A stretch of DNA of 64,000 nucleotides from CAMBDS01 sp964355675 (GTDB lineage Bacteria; Electryoneota; AABM5-125-24; Hatepunaeales; Hatepunaeaceae), in contig CAYHEC010000019.1 in NCBI GenBank assembly GCA_964355675.1, positions 5,538 to 69,537 on the forward strand. The letters are read 5' to 3'. This document shows positions 1 through 9,093 of the stretch, in pieces (the stretch's first letter is position 1; the number at the start of each line of letters is the position of its first letter). The notes under the pieces are model-generated. The model saw only the letters and a program-made list of their open reading frames with translations, was not told where the DNA came from and searched no databases. Position numbers and translations under genes: made by a program.

Positions 1-1885
1 TCACCGATCCATCTACGAGCTTTGGAGTCAAGTCCTGCTCTATTTCGACGCCTTCCTTGTCGGGCTAACTGCAACTCCTGCCGGAAAGACAATCGGCTTC
101 TTTAATCAAAATCTTGTGATGCAATATGGTCACGATGAAGCCGTTGCAGATGGAGTCAACGTTGACTTCGATGTCTATCGAATACGGACTGAGATCACCG
201 AGAACGGAGCAACCATCGTTTCAGGCGATGGCGGGGTCTATGTCGAAAAACGCCACAAGCTGACTCGCCGGGAACGATTGGAGTATCTCAGCCAGGATTT
301 GACCTATACCGGCAACCAACTCGACCGGGACGCTGTTTCTGAAAGTCAAATTCGCACTATCCTCGAACAATTCAGAGATAAGACGATCCCTGAAGCTTTC
401 CCCGGCAGAGAGGAAGTGCCTAAGACTCTCGTATTTGCCAAAGACGATTCCCATGCTGATGACATAGTAAGAATAGCCCGCGAGGTTTTTCACCAGGGCA
501 ATGACTTCTGCCAGAAGATTACCTATAGAACAGGCTTCACCAAAGTCACCCGTAAGGTTCAGAACGATGATGGAACGGAGTCCGAGTCAACCGAATGGGT
601 GAAGACCTCAAGCCTCTCGCCCGATGAAATACTCTCTAACTTCCGTAATAGCTTTTATCCCCGGATAGCTGTCACTGTCGATATGATTTCGACCGGAACC
701 GACGTTAAGCCTATCGAATGCGTCTTCTTCATGCGCAACGTCAAATCAGCCGGGTTCTTTGAACAGATGAAAGGACGCGGTGTCCGGGTTATCGCGCCTG
801 ATAAGCTGAGGAGCGTCTCGCCGAGCGCCAAGGTCAAGGATCGTTTCATCATCGTGGATGCTGTTGGGGTGTGCGAGAAGGACAAGACAGACTCCAGCAC
901 CTTGAATAGGCAACCATCTGCAAGCTTGGAAAGCCTTCTCACTTATGTTTCCCAAGGCGGTCTCGATCCAGACGCCCTCACAACACTTGCCAGCAGGCTT
1001 GCCCGGCTTCAGCGTGACTTCAGGTCCGATCAACTGAACGAACTGAAGGAATTAGCAGGCGGAAAATCCTTCTCCACTCTCGCCCATAACTTGCTCGATG
1101 CTTGCGATCCTGACATTCAGATTGAAGCAGCGAAAAAGCTGCCCGACGTCGAAGGTGAACCAACTGAGTCACAAGTTAAGAAAGCCGCTGAGAAGCTCGC
1201 TCAAGAGGCAGTTACACCGTTCCTCAAGCCTGCCTTCCGTCGTCGGATCCTCGAAATCAAGCAACAAAATGAACAGGTTATCGACCGGCACACCATTGAC
1301 GAGGTGCTCTATGCCGGGTTTGACGCCTCTGCGGTTGTGAAGGCGAAGGAAAAGGTCGATGACTTTAAGAAGTGGATTGAAGACCACAAAGACGAACTTA
1401 CCGCGCTCCAGGCAATCTACTCTGGAGTAAAGCCACTCAAGTTGTCACTCAAAGACCTGAAGCAACTGAAGGAAGCGCTAACCCGTCCTCCGTTCAACGC
1501 TACTCCAACTCAACTTTGGCGAGCGTTTCAAGCTGTCGAAGGAGATAACGTGAAGGGAACGGGCGGAAGGCTCCTCCCCGATCTGGTTGCCCTTGTTCGC
1601 CATGCGATAACCCCGGATGAGGCATTGATCCCAAGGATTGAATCGGTACGGGAGCGCTATCAAGTATTGCTGAATCAACGCGCAGCAAATACTGATTTCA
1701 CTGCCGAACAAAGGGAGTGGCTTGATAGAATAGTTGACCATATTGCTTCGAGCCTGACAATCGAACAGGAAGACTTTGAGAGTGGATGGTTCTTACAACA
1801 AGGGGGGCTGGGACGTGCTCATGCAATCTTTGGTAAAGAACTTCCGGTGCTGATGGCCGAGTTGAATGAAAGGTTGGCGGCGTGA
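1..1885 (+). CDS. hsdR: Type I restriction enzyme R subunit (HsdR), 5'-truncated by window edge
   Basis: This is the ATP-dependent translocase and endonuclease subunit of a type I restriction-modification complex. The frame is open from base 2, before the first ATG at 116, so the gene enters from outside the window and its N-terminal nuclease domain is not seen. Visible helicase motifs include GLTATPAGKT (motif III region, encoded near bases 61-90), STGTDVKP and the motif VI stretch QMKGRGVRV. A long helical C-terminal region follows, as in HsdR proteins that dock on the methylase core. The stop overlaps the GTG start of hsdS by 4 bases, so the two are probably translationally coupled. Family assignment is firm; specificity and activity cannot be judged. 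Confidence 0.93.
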   Translation, partial: HRSIYELWSQVLLYFDAFLVGLTATPAGKTIGFFNQNLVMQYGHDEAVADGVNVDFDVYRIRTEITENGATIVSGDGGVYVEKRHKLTRRERLEYLSQDLTYTGNQLDRDAVSESQIRTILEQFRDKTIPEAFPGREEVPKTLVFAKDDSHADDIVRIAREVFHQGNDFCQKITYRTGFTKVTRKVQNDDGTESESTEWVKTSSLSPDEILSNFRNSFYPRIAVTVDMISTGTDVKPIECVFFMRNVKSAGFFEQMKGRGVRVIAPDKLRSVSPSAKVKDRFIIVDAVGVCEKDKTDSSTLNRQPSASLESLLTYVSQGGLDPDALTTLASRLARLQRDFRSDQLNELKELAGGKSFSTLAHNLLDACDPDIQIEAAKKLPDVEGEPTESQVKKAAEKLAQEAVTPFLKPAFRRRILEIKQQNEQVIDRHTIDEVLYAGFDASAVVKAKEKVDDFKKWIEDHKDELTALQAIYSGVKPLKLSLKDLKQLKEALTRPPFNATPTQLWRAFQAVEGDNVKGTGGRLLPDLVALVRHAITPDEALIPRIESVRERYQVLLNQRAANTDFTAEQREWLDRIVDHIASSLTIEQEDFESGWFLQQGGLGRAHAIFGKELPVLMAELNERLAA

Positions 1886-3420
1886 GCGAGTTGCTTCAAA
1901 TCGACCTACCATCAAGCTGGCTTGTAGTGAAGTTGGGTCACCATTTTAGCACGTCAAGCGGCGGAACTCCTTATCGAGGCAATCCAGAATTTTATAAAGG
2001 TACTATCCCTTGGCTGAAGTCGGGGGAGTTGTGTGATCGGGTCGTATATGAAAGTCAAGAGTGCATAAGTGAATCAGCGTTGTATCTATCAAGCGCCAAA
2101 GTATTTCCCATTCGGACTCTGTGCATAGCCCTATACGGTGCAACGATTGGTAAAGTCGGAATTTTAGGCATAGCAGCCGCAACCAATCAGGCTATCTGCG
2201 GTATTTTTTTACCTGATCAAATTGACGCCCGATTTCTCTTTTGGTACCTTCGCTTCATCAGATCAAACCTAATTGAGATTGGAAAAGGGGGTGCTCAACC
2301 AAATATCAGTCAGGAGATAGTTCGAGACATTAACCTGCCTTTGGCTCCTTCTTCCGAGCAAACCCGCATCGCCGACGCCCTTGACGAACTCTTCTCCGAC
2401 CTTGATGCCGGAGTCGCGGCATTAGAGCGGGCGCGAGCCAAGTTGAAGCTTTACCGGGCGTCGCTGCTCAAAGCGGCGGTCGAGGGGAACCTCACCGCTG
2501 AGTGGAGAGAGCAGCATCCGAACGTCGAACCGGCTTCAGAGCTATTGAAGCGCATTCTCGTCGAACGCCGCAAGCATTGGGAAGAGGAGCAACTCCGCAA
2601 ATTCAAGCAGAAGGGACAGGAACCTCCCCAAGGATGGAAGTCCAAGTATAAGGAGCCTGCTAAGCCGGACACGTCGAATTTGCCTGAATTGCCGGTGGGG
2701 TGGTGCTGGGCGACGGTGGGGCAACTCAATCTAGTTACGAGTGGTCAAACTCCAAAGGGAATGCCGACTGCGCCCGACAAAACCGGATCAATAGTCTGGT
2801 TCCGAGTAGGGGATATGAATGCACAAGGAAATGAGACTTGGATGATTAATCACGGCTTGCGATTAAATTCAGCCCGTGCTACTCAACTTCATTTAAATAC
2901 ATACCCTTCAGGCTCGATCATTTTTCCAAAAAGAGGAGGGGCGATAGCAACCAATAAAAAGCGTCGCCTTGCTTTTGCTGCGGGCTGCGATTTGAATTTG
3001 ATGGTAATCATACCCCCAAATGAATTGATGGATTATGTATGGCTATGGTTTCAAGGATTGGATCTTGCATCGTTAAGTGACGGTTCCAATGTGCCTCAAC
3101 TCAATCACCCAGATATTGTCCCCCTCAGGGTGAAGTTGCCTCCTCTTCTTGAACAGCAGGTAATTAATGATTTTGTAGACTCTCAGATTTCTACAATCGA
3201 TCACTTAGGCGAGGAAATCGACGACCAGCTCGTGTCATCCAAAGCCCTCCGCCAATCCATTCTCCGACACGCCTTTTCCGGCAAGCTCGTTCCCCAAGAC
3301 CCTAACGATGAGCCTGCATCCGAACTTCTGAAGCGGATCGCCAAGGAACGGGATCAACTCGCTCGTGAAACTCTTTCGGCAAAAAGAACTCCAAAGACGA
3401 AGAAACCCAAAGCTTTATGA
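1882..3420 (+). CDS. hsdS: Type I restriction enzyme specificity subunit (HsdS)
   Basis: HsdS selects the bipartite DNA target for both methylation and restriction. The 512-residue protein has two target-recognition domains. The first covers about residues 8-165, with the usual LPSSWLVVKLG opening and a PLAPSSEQTRIADAL exit into a coiled-coil spacer. The second covers about 265-425, from LPELPVGWCWATVGQL to LPPLLEQQVINDFV. Each is followed by a long helix, with SLLKAAVEGNLT and SILRHAFSGKLVPQ as the two conserved copies. The start is GTG, overlapping the hsdR stop (GTGA). The next gene overlaps by ATGA. The order R-S-RhuM-M is less common than M-S-R but is seen in mobile type I loci. The target sequence cannot be predicted by eye. 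Confidence 0.93.
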   Translation: MSELLQIDLPSSWLVVKLGHHFSTSSGGTPYRGNPEFYKGTIPWLKSGELCDRVVYESQECISESALYLSSAKVFPIRTLCIALYGATIGKVGILGIAAATNQAICGIFLPDQIDARFLFWYLRFIRSNLIEIGKGGAQPNISQEIVRDINLPLAPSSEQTRIADALDELFSDLDAGVAALERARAKLKLYRASLLKAAVEGNLTAEWREQHPNVEPASELLKRILVERRKHWEEEQLRKFKQKGQEPPQGWKSKYKEPAKPDTSNLPELPVGWCWATVGQLNLVTSGQTPKGMPTAPDKTGSIVWFRVGDMNAQGNETWMINHGLRLNSARATQLHLNTYPSGSIIFPKRGGAIATNKKRRLAFAAGCDLNLMVIIPPNELMDYVWLWFQGLDLASLSDGSNVPQLNHPDIVPLRVKLPPLLEQQVINDFVDSQISTIDHLGEEIDDQLVSSKALRQSILRHAFSGKLVPQDPNDEPASELLKRIAKERDQLARETLSAKRTPKTKKPKAL

Positions 3421-4502
3421 ATAAAGAGACTAATCCGACAGAAAGCTCTTTAACCCTCTATCAGACCGAAGACGGCAGGAGCCGCATTATCGTCCGCTTG
3501 GAGGATGAGACGGTCTGGCTCACGCTGAACTCAATGGCAGAACTGTATGATTCATCCAAGCAGAACATCAGTCTGCACATTCAGAACATTTACGCCGAAG
3601 GGGAATTACAACCAGAGGCAACTGTCAAGAAAAACTTGACAGTTCAAATTGAGGGTAGCCGGGAGGTTTCGCGGCTTCTCGATTACTACAATCTGGAAAT
3701 GATAATCGCGGTCGGCTATCGAGTGAAATCTTCTATTGCCACTCGTTTCCGACAATGGGCAACCGAGCGGCTGCGTGAATACATCGTCAAAGGCTTCACC
3801 CTCGACGATGAACGTCTAAAGGGAAGAGACCGCTTCGCCGATCACTTCGACGAACTGCTCGCCCGCATTCGGGAGATACGAGCCAGTGAAGCGCGAGTCT
3901 ATCAGCGTATCCGGGAGATATTCACGCTGGCGGTTGACTACGGTGAAGAGGATCAAGCGACGCAGACTTTCTTCGCAATCATGCAGAACAAAATGCACTT
4001 TGCCGCCACCGGCTTGACAGCGCCGGAGATCGTTCGGCGTCGTGCCGACTCGGCCTTGGACAATATGGGACTAACTTCATGGAAGGGTGGACGGGTTCTT
4101 AAGGTCGATGTTGGAACTGCTAAGAATTACCTCAGCGCACCGGAGATTGACACTCTCAACCGCATTACCGTTATGTTCCTCGATCAAGCTGAATTTCGCT
4201 CACAGCGACGAAGCGACATTCATTTGCACGACTGGGAAACGTTCCTCGATAAGTTCCTGCGTGATACGGAACTGCCTGTACTGGAAGGAGCTGGTTCGAT
4301 AAGCCGGGAAGCGGCGCACATTTGGGCCAACGAACAATACGATTCATTCGCAGAGCGCAGAAGGCTTGACGCCGAGCAAGAGGCCGATGCGAAGTATCTG
4401 GAAGACCTGAAAACATCCGCCAAACAGCTTGAATCCAAGCGTGATATGGGCGAGACTGCTGCCAACCAATCATCAAAGACAAAGAAACCCCGTAAGCAAT
4501 GA
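3417..4502 (+). CDS. RhuM family protein inside the type I R-M operon
   Basis: This 361-residue protein belongs to the virulence RhuM family. It shows the typical N-terminal DNA-binding-like region (VWLTLNSMAELYDSSKQNIS, a predicted helix-turn-helix), then RLLDYYNLEMIIAVGYRVKS and FRQWATERLREYIVKGFTLD, which are hallmark stretches of the family. The C-terminus is charged and lysine-rich. It overlaps hsdS by 4 bases (ATGA) and hsdM by 4 bases, so it is an integral member of the operon. RhuM genes are often lodged in type I R-M operons; their role is not settled, and a regulatory or accessory defence role is only inference. The name comes from a Salmonella pathogenicity-island gene and does not imply virulence here. 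Confidence 0.88.
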   Translation: MNKETNPTESSLTLYQTEDGRSRIIVRLEDETVWLTLNSMAELYDSSKQNISLHIQNIYAEGELQPEATVKKNLTVQIEGSREVSRLLDYYNLEMIIAVGYRVKSSIATRFRQWATERLREYIVKGFTLDDERLKGRDRFADHFDELLARIREIRASEARVYQRIREIFTLAVDYGEEDQATQTFFAIMQNKMHFAATGLTAPEIVRRRADSALDNMGLTSWKGGRVLKVDVGTAKNYLSAPEIDTLNRITVMFLDQAEFRSQRRSDIHLHDWETFLDKFLRDTELPVLEGAGSISREAAHIWANEQYDSFAERRRLDAEQEADAKYLEDLKTSAKQLESKRDMGETAANQSSKTKKPRKQ

Positions 4503-6016
4503 TGGACTCATCCCAAATCGGCAACCGCGCCTGGAGCTATGCTACGTTGCTACGTAACGACGGCCTCAGCTATATGCAGTACGTTGAGCAGCTCACGTAC
4601 CTCCTGTTCCTCAAAATGGCTCATGCACTGACCGAACCGCCCCGCAATCAAAAGCCCATCGTTCCGCCTGAGCTTGGGTGGAGTTCGCTTGTGAAGCTTC
4701 AAGGCGTGGAGCTTGAGCTACATTACCGGCACGTCCTTGAGGAGTTGGGGGAAATGAGAGGGATGCTTGGCGTCATCTTCCGCCGGGCGAGGCTTGAGAT
4801 CAATAACCCATCGACGCTGAAACAGTTGATCGTCAATCTGATTGGCAAAGAGACTTGGAGCGACCTACCGGCTGACGTGAAAGGGACGGTCTATGAGGAG
4901 TTGCTGGTTCGTTCTGCCGCTGAATCGACCAAAGGAGCGGGGCAGTATTTCACTACAAGGGCCGTCATTCAGGCGGTTTGCGACGTGATGCAACCGACTC
5001 CGACCGACCGCATCTGTGACCCGGCTGCCGGGACGGGGGGGTTTCTCTTCCATGCTTATAACTATGTCCTCAACCGCTTCGAGAAAGGGCTTGACCGGGA
5101 CGAGAAGAAAGCGATGAAAGAGGACTTGGTTGAGGCAATGGAGTTGACCTCGACGCTTGGCCGTATTTGTGCAATGAACCTCCATCTGCATGGAATTGGC
5201 GGTGAGCGGGTGGTGGTGCATTCAGGCGTTGATAGTCTTGCAGCGACTTGGCCAACGACCTTTTCGATGGTGTTGACTAATCCGCCTTTCGGGAAGAAAA
5301 GCAGTGTAACGTTTGTAAATGAGGAAGGTGAGGCAGAGAAAGAAGACCGGATTATCGTTCGAGATGACTTTTGGGCGTCCACCAGCAACAAGCAGTTAAA
5401 CTTCGTCCAGCATATCTTCACGCTTCTGAACATAGACGGACGGGCTGCCGTCGTGGTTCCTGATAATGTGCTGTTTGAAGGTGGTGCGGGCGAGAAAGTC
5501 CGCCGGAACCTGCTGCAAAAGTGCAATGTCCACACGCTGATAAGGCTTCCGACCGGGATCTGGTACTCGCCGGGAGTCAAGGCGAACGTGATCTTTTTCG
5601 ATAAGAAGGAAGGGCGTCCAGAGCCTTGGACGAGCAAGCTATGGGTTTATGACCTTCGCACAAATCTGCATTTCACGCTGAAACAATCACCAATTCAGCG
5701 CTCCGACTTCGATGAGTTTGTCGAGTGCTTTAAGGCGGGCCGGGTACATGAGCGAGCGTCAACTTGGAGCGAGGAGAATCCCGAAGGCCGTTGGCGTTGC
5801 TATGATTACGCCGATCTGCTGAAGCGGGATAAGCTCAGCCTCGATCTCTTCTGGATCAAGGATAAGAGCCTTACCGACACCGACTCACTGCCAGAGCCGG
5901 GCGTTTTGGCTGCTGAGATAGTGGATGAGTTGGCTGAGGCATTGGAACAGTTCCAGAAGGTGGCGGGGAGGTTGAATATGAGCGACAAATCGGGAGAAGA
6001 TAATGAATTCAAATGA
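4499..6016 (+). CDS. hsdM: Type I restriction enzyme M subunit (HsdM), N6-adenine DNA methylase
   Basis: HsdM transfers a methyl group from S-adenosylmethionine to adenine in the HsdS-selected site. The 505-residue protein has the N-terminal helical HsdM_N-type region, then the SAM-binding motif DPAAGTGGF from about residue 174 and the catalytic motif NPPF at about residue 261, defining the gamma-class N6-adenine methylase fold. Full length suggests an active enzyme. Two ATGs lie in tandem at 4499 and 4502; the first overlaps the rhuM stop. The 3' end overlaps the next gene by 14 bases, so the HExxH protein downstream is probably translated from the same transcript. Confidence 0.95.
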   Translation: MMDSSQIGNRAWSYATLLRNDGLSYMQYVEQLTYLLFLKMAHALTEPPRNQKPIVPPELGWSSLVKLQGVELELHYRHVLEELGEMRGMLGVIFRRARLEINNPSTLKQLIVNLIGKETWSDLPADVKGTVYEELLVRSAAESTKGAGQYFTTRAVIQAVCDVMQPTPTDRICDPAAGTGGFLFHAYNYVLNRFEKGLDRDEKKAMKEDLVEAMELTSTLGRICAMNLHLHGIGGERVVVHSGVDSLAATWPTTFSMVLTNPPFGKKSSVTFVNEEGEAEKEDRIIVRDDFWASTSNKQLNFVQHIFTLLNIDGRAAVVVPDNVLFEGGAGEKVRRNLLQKCNVHTLIRLPTGIWYSPGVKANVIFFDKKEGRPEPWTSKLWVYDLRTNLHFTLKQSPIQRSDFDEFVECFKAGRVHERASTWSEENPEGRWRCYDYADLLKRDKLSLDLFWIKDKSLTDTDSLPEPGVLAAEIVDELAEALEQFQKVAGRLNMSDKSGEDNEFK

Positions 6017-7268
6017 ATGGGAACAGCTTGGATGCTATCTCCCCACATTTTTCTTGATGGAACTTAATACGGATCGAGAGGTAGTGGACTTGAATAATAT
6101 GTCCGACTTAGGGAAAGCGACATTGATACATGAGTACGTCCATTTCCTGCAAGACATTACTACTTCTTATGGTGTGATGAAGTGCATTCATACAGGAGAT
6201 ATGCTCAAAACCTATTACCACGCAATTCAAGCACAAAAATCGAAGACTATTAAGGTGCCTCTCGAACTCCCAGAAGAGGACATGGCGTTTGTCAATCGAG
6301 ACTTAGAAAACCTTTACTACGGACATACTAAAGACATAGAACGACTTAGCATATCTGGTATCGATGAGAAGGAGAATGGTGTTATTAAAGGGTTTGAAAC
6401 TTGCCAGCAAGTATGGATTGAGAACGCAATAGATAATCGGAGCTTTGATTTTGGTGTACGTGCCTTAAGGGAGAGTCAAGCCTATCTAATTGAGAAAGAA
6501 TTGGCTGGCGGATCTGTTGCACCACATTATCCATACCATGCTCTATTCAAGGTGGTTAGACACCTATATCCTGATTTCCCCACTTCCAGTATCATGTTAA
6601 TCGCTCTTGCTGATTGCGCTCAACTTGCCAATTTTAATGGAGGACATTTCTTGGTGGAAACCTTGAAGCGAATGCGAGAGGATAGACACTTGCCAAAGGA
6701 CTACCGGGAAATCTACGATTATGCGTTTGACGGTCGAATTGAGTATCAAGGCAAGAGGTACAGAATAATGGACTTCTATATTGATCGATCACTAATCGCT
6801 TATCGTCAATACGCGGATTTATTTGGAGGCTGTCACAATGCAAAACTAAGAGAATGGCTTAATTCGGTCTTTGAAGGCGCAAGATTATTGAGACAGTCAA
6901 ATCCAATGCTACTTTCATGGCTCGTTTCTTGGGGCCGCGATGAGGGGAGAAGAGAGTTCAGTGCTATTACCAATCGACTCGGCATGCCGTTGATTAAGTT
7001 TCGAGATGGCCAGTACGCACAATCAATCAATGCAGTTGGAGCGAACATTCAACTCTTAGCAGCCTATTCCAACATCTTCACCCTTTTATCAGATGCTCAA
7101 ATCGGCTGCGATATGAAGGAATTTTGTTCACGCGAAGCAGACAATCAAGTCGGAACTATCTGCGATGACGTACCTTGGGAGCACCTTTCAAATGGGTGGA
7201 TGTGTCCTTATGCCCAGATGTGGAAAACATGGGGATTTACGGGTAAAACTCCGATTCGGAGAGTTTAA
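6003..7268 (+). CDS. Putative HExxH metallopeptidase-like protein of the R-M operon
   Basis: I do not recognise a named family. The 421-residue protein carries HEYVH (H43, E44, H47), the zinc-binding HExxH signature. About 110 residues later comes RALRESQAYLIEKE (E157 and E164), a plausible position and context for the third glutamate ligand of a gluzincin-type peptidase. The C-terminal 60 residues have several cysteines (around CDMKEFCSREAD and WMCPYAQMW). No signal peptide or membrane segment is visible, so it should be cytosolic. It overlaps hsdM by 14 bases, and its stop TAA shares one base with the ATG of the HNH gene. This suggests a coupled protease/nuclease pair serving defence. Protease activity is inference from the motif only. 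Confidence 0.6.
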   Translation: MNSNEWEQLGCYLPTFFLMELNTDREVVDLNNMSDLGKATLIHEYVHFLQDITTSYGVMKCIHTGDMLKTYYHAIQAQKSKTIKVPLELPEEDMAFVNRDLENLYYGHTKDIERLSISGIDEKENGVIKGFETCQQVWIENAIDNRSFDFGVRALRESQAYLIEKELAGGSVAPHYPYHALFKVVRHLYPDFPTSSIMLIALADCAQLANFNGGHFLVETLKRMREDRHLPKDYREIYDYAFDGRIEYQGKRYRIMDFYIDRSLIAYRQYADLFGGCHNAKLREWLNSVFEGARLLRQSNPMLLSWLVSWGRDEGRREFSAITNRLGMPLIKFRDGQYAQSINAVGANIQLLAAYSNIFTLLSDAQIGCDMKEFCSREADNQVGTICDDVPWEHLSNGWMCPYAQMWKTWGFTGKTPIRRV

Positions 7269-8908
7269 TGGCAATTCCTCCAGAGTTCCGAGACGACCTC
7301 CTCAGCCACGCCCAGCATCGTTGCACCGTGTGTTGTGCTCGGAGTGAAGATATTTACAATATCATCGACCATGCTGATGGAGGAAAAGGCGAGCCGGAAA
7401 ACTTGATAGTCCTTTGCTCAGAGTGCAATCGAAAACGGCTCGATCATCAGGACGGGTTCGATCCAGTAAAGCTACGCTTGTATAAAGCTGGCCTATCCAA
7501 AATTTCAGAATTGGAAAGGAGACTTAATCTGAACAAAGCGGAGATACAGGCAAGAAGCTCTGAGCTGACGCTTAAAGAGTTTAGAGCACAGTGGGTATCG
7601 GCGCTTGACGATATGATTAAGGCTTCGAGCATTCTTTATACGGACGACATGGTTTTAGAGATCGTCAGAGGAGCAAGAGAAATATCCAAGAATTGGGATC
7701 AACCACACTATAAGGAAGTCGTTCAGCGGCTTATGGAATATCTTTTCTGTAAAACGGAAAATATGCCTTTTGTTCCCTATGTGGCTTGGTCATGGTTTAT
7801 TGGGACTCATCCATCAGGTAAGTGGATGTCGATCATAGGTGAAGGTGACGAAAGTGGACAAGGAAAAAAGCTTCAGGACATCATCTACGATGAAACGAAG
7901 CGAATCGCGGATCTTTGGAAAGAAAAGCAACCACAGTTCGAGGCCCGGAAGAAATCAGGAAAGCCGATTGAATGGGAAGAAGTAAAGCTTGGTCAGGAGA
8001 TCGAATCTCGATTTATTCGACATCAGAATTTGCTCTCGACCATCTGGATGCTTCAAAACCGGCATGAAGCTTGGAAGAAGTTTCGTTTGGAATTAGAGAC
8101 TCGCTATGAAATCGATATGTCAACATTTGAATCGATAAAAGCAGATTGGGACGAGATTTTGGTTCTCCCGTTTTTCTTTAGCTCCTACCTGCAAAAGTCG
8201 CAATTGTATTCAAGACTCCTTAATGTTGATCCTCTCGAAGTGATCCGCAAAACTTCAAATGCTCAGTCTTTGGAAGATCTCAAGATTGACTGGAAAAGTA
8301 ATCTTCATATCAATGCTATGACTGCGGCAAAGGCTCTATGTAATGAAATTCTCAAATTCGATCTCAAGCCGAAGCGGTCGCTAAGTCGAATATATGACGA
8401 GTCTGGTCGCGTCATTGAGAAGATACAAACAAACCCCGAAGCATGGCATTTATTTTATGCACAGGAGATGGAACGATTGGCAAGAACGCGGCAATGGGCC
8501 GTGATTGCTTTAGTGAAGTACATGATCCATCACGAGCTAACGGTTGGTGAATGGATGGACTTTTATAGGGTTAAGGTAGAGTCAAAATTCAGAAAAGATC
8601 GACTCCCTTTTGAACCGATCATCATGCAGAATATATTCGATCTATATAAGCAATTGATACCCCCCTTCGAAAAGGGACGACAACGACTTCTCCAACAACA
8701 ATTCAAGCTACGTTCGCCAGAGCAGAAGGGCTTGGCATGGAACGCCGAAGAAACGAAAGCTTGGATGCTTATTTTACGTTTTATGAACATCGCAAGCGAC
8801 TTCCAAATTTACAAGGAGAATGAAGAAGGTCTCATCGCGCTTCAGGTTCGATTCGGCAGGTGGCTTGATAAGAAACCACCCAAAACTAACACTCTCACTA
8901 ATTGCTAA
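7268..8908 (+). CDS. HNH endonuclease-domain protein with long helical C-terminus
   Basis: The 546-residue protein has an N-terminal HNH nuclease domain within residues 13-60: CTVC (C19, C22), the catalytic DH pair (D34, H35), then ENLIVLCSECNRKR with N45, C50 and C53, and H60. The two CxxC pairs would hold a structural zinc. The remaining 480 residues are charged, tryptophan-rich and mostly helical, without a domain I can name. They could be a sensor or protein-interaction region. The ATG overlaps the upstream stop by one base (TAATG), making this the last gene of the six-gene R-M operon. Nuclease function is well supported by motif; its trigger and target are unknown. Confidence 0.72.
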   Translation: MAIPPEFRDDLLSHAQHRCTVCCARSEDIYNIIDHADGGKGEPENLIVLCSECNRKRLDHQDGFDPVKLRLYKAGLSKISELERRLNLNKAEIQARSSELTLKEFRAQWVSALDDMIKASSILYTDDMVLEIVRGAREISKNWDQPHYKEVVQRLMEYLFCKTENMPFVPYVAWSWFIGTHPSGKWMSIIGEGDESGQGKKLQDIIYDETKRIADLWKEKQPQFEARKKSGKPIEWEEVKLGQEIESRFIRHQNLLSTIWMLQNRHEAWKKFRLELETRYEIDMSTFESIKADWDEILVLPFFFSSYLQKSQLYSRLLNVDPLEVIRKTSNAQSLEDLKIDWKSNLHINAMTAAKALCNEILKFDLKPKRSLSRIYDESGRVIEKIQTNPEAWHLFYAQEMERLARTRQWAVIALVKYMIHHELTVGEWMDFYRVKVESKFRKDRLPFEPIIMQNIFDLYKQLIPPFEKGRQRLLQQQFKLRSPEQKGLAWNAEETKAWMLILRFMNIASDFQIYKENEEGLIALQVRFGRWLDKKPPKTNTLTNC

Positions 8909-8960
8909 GAGAAATCGACGTGAGTGTTAGTGAATGTGCTTAAACCATAGACTAACACTC
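8885..8960. repeat. Three 10-bp ACTAACACTC sites (two direct, one inverted)
   Basis: ACTAACACTC occurs at 8885-8894 and 8951-8960 on the + strand and at 8922-8931 on the minus strand. The last two can pair as a 10-bp stem. Weaker relatives (GAGTGT near 8988 and ACTAACA near 9002) follow. They lie between the HNH gene and the PC4/primase module, where iterons or regulator operators of a mobile element would be expected. The function is inference. Confidence 0.5.
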
Positions 8961-9053
8961 TGAGCGATTGGCACTTGAAATCGAATCGAGTGTAAGGGAA
9001 TACTAACAGTTTGATGTAAAATTTGGTATTGATAGATTTATACCTCTTCTTTT

Positions 9054-9084
9054 GGGCAGTTCATATCGAACTGCCCATTTTTTT
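9054..9084 (+). terminator. Hairpin plus T-run just upstream of the PC4 gene
   Basis: GGGCAGTTC and GAACTGCCC pair perfectly around a 5-base loop (9054-9076) and are followed by ATTTTTTT, a classic intrinsic terminator. It ends one base before the GGAGGA ribosome site of the PC4 gene. It may therefore end the R-M operon transcript or act as an attenuator for the following module. Confidence 0.75.
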
Positions 9085-9093
9085 GGAGGACAA

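Noticed and set aside
5062..5637. 191-codon open frame on the minus strand
   Set aside because: It is antisense to the conserved catalytic half of hsdM; the Ser/Pro/Arg-rich product is typical of a shadow frame.
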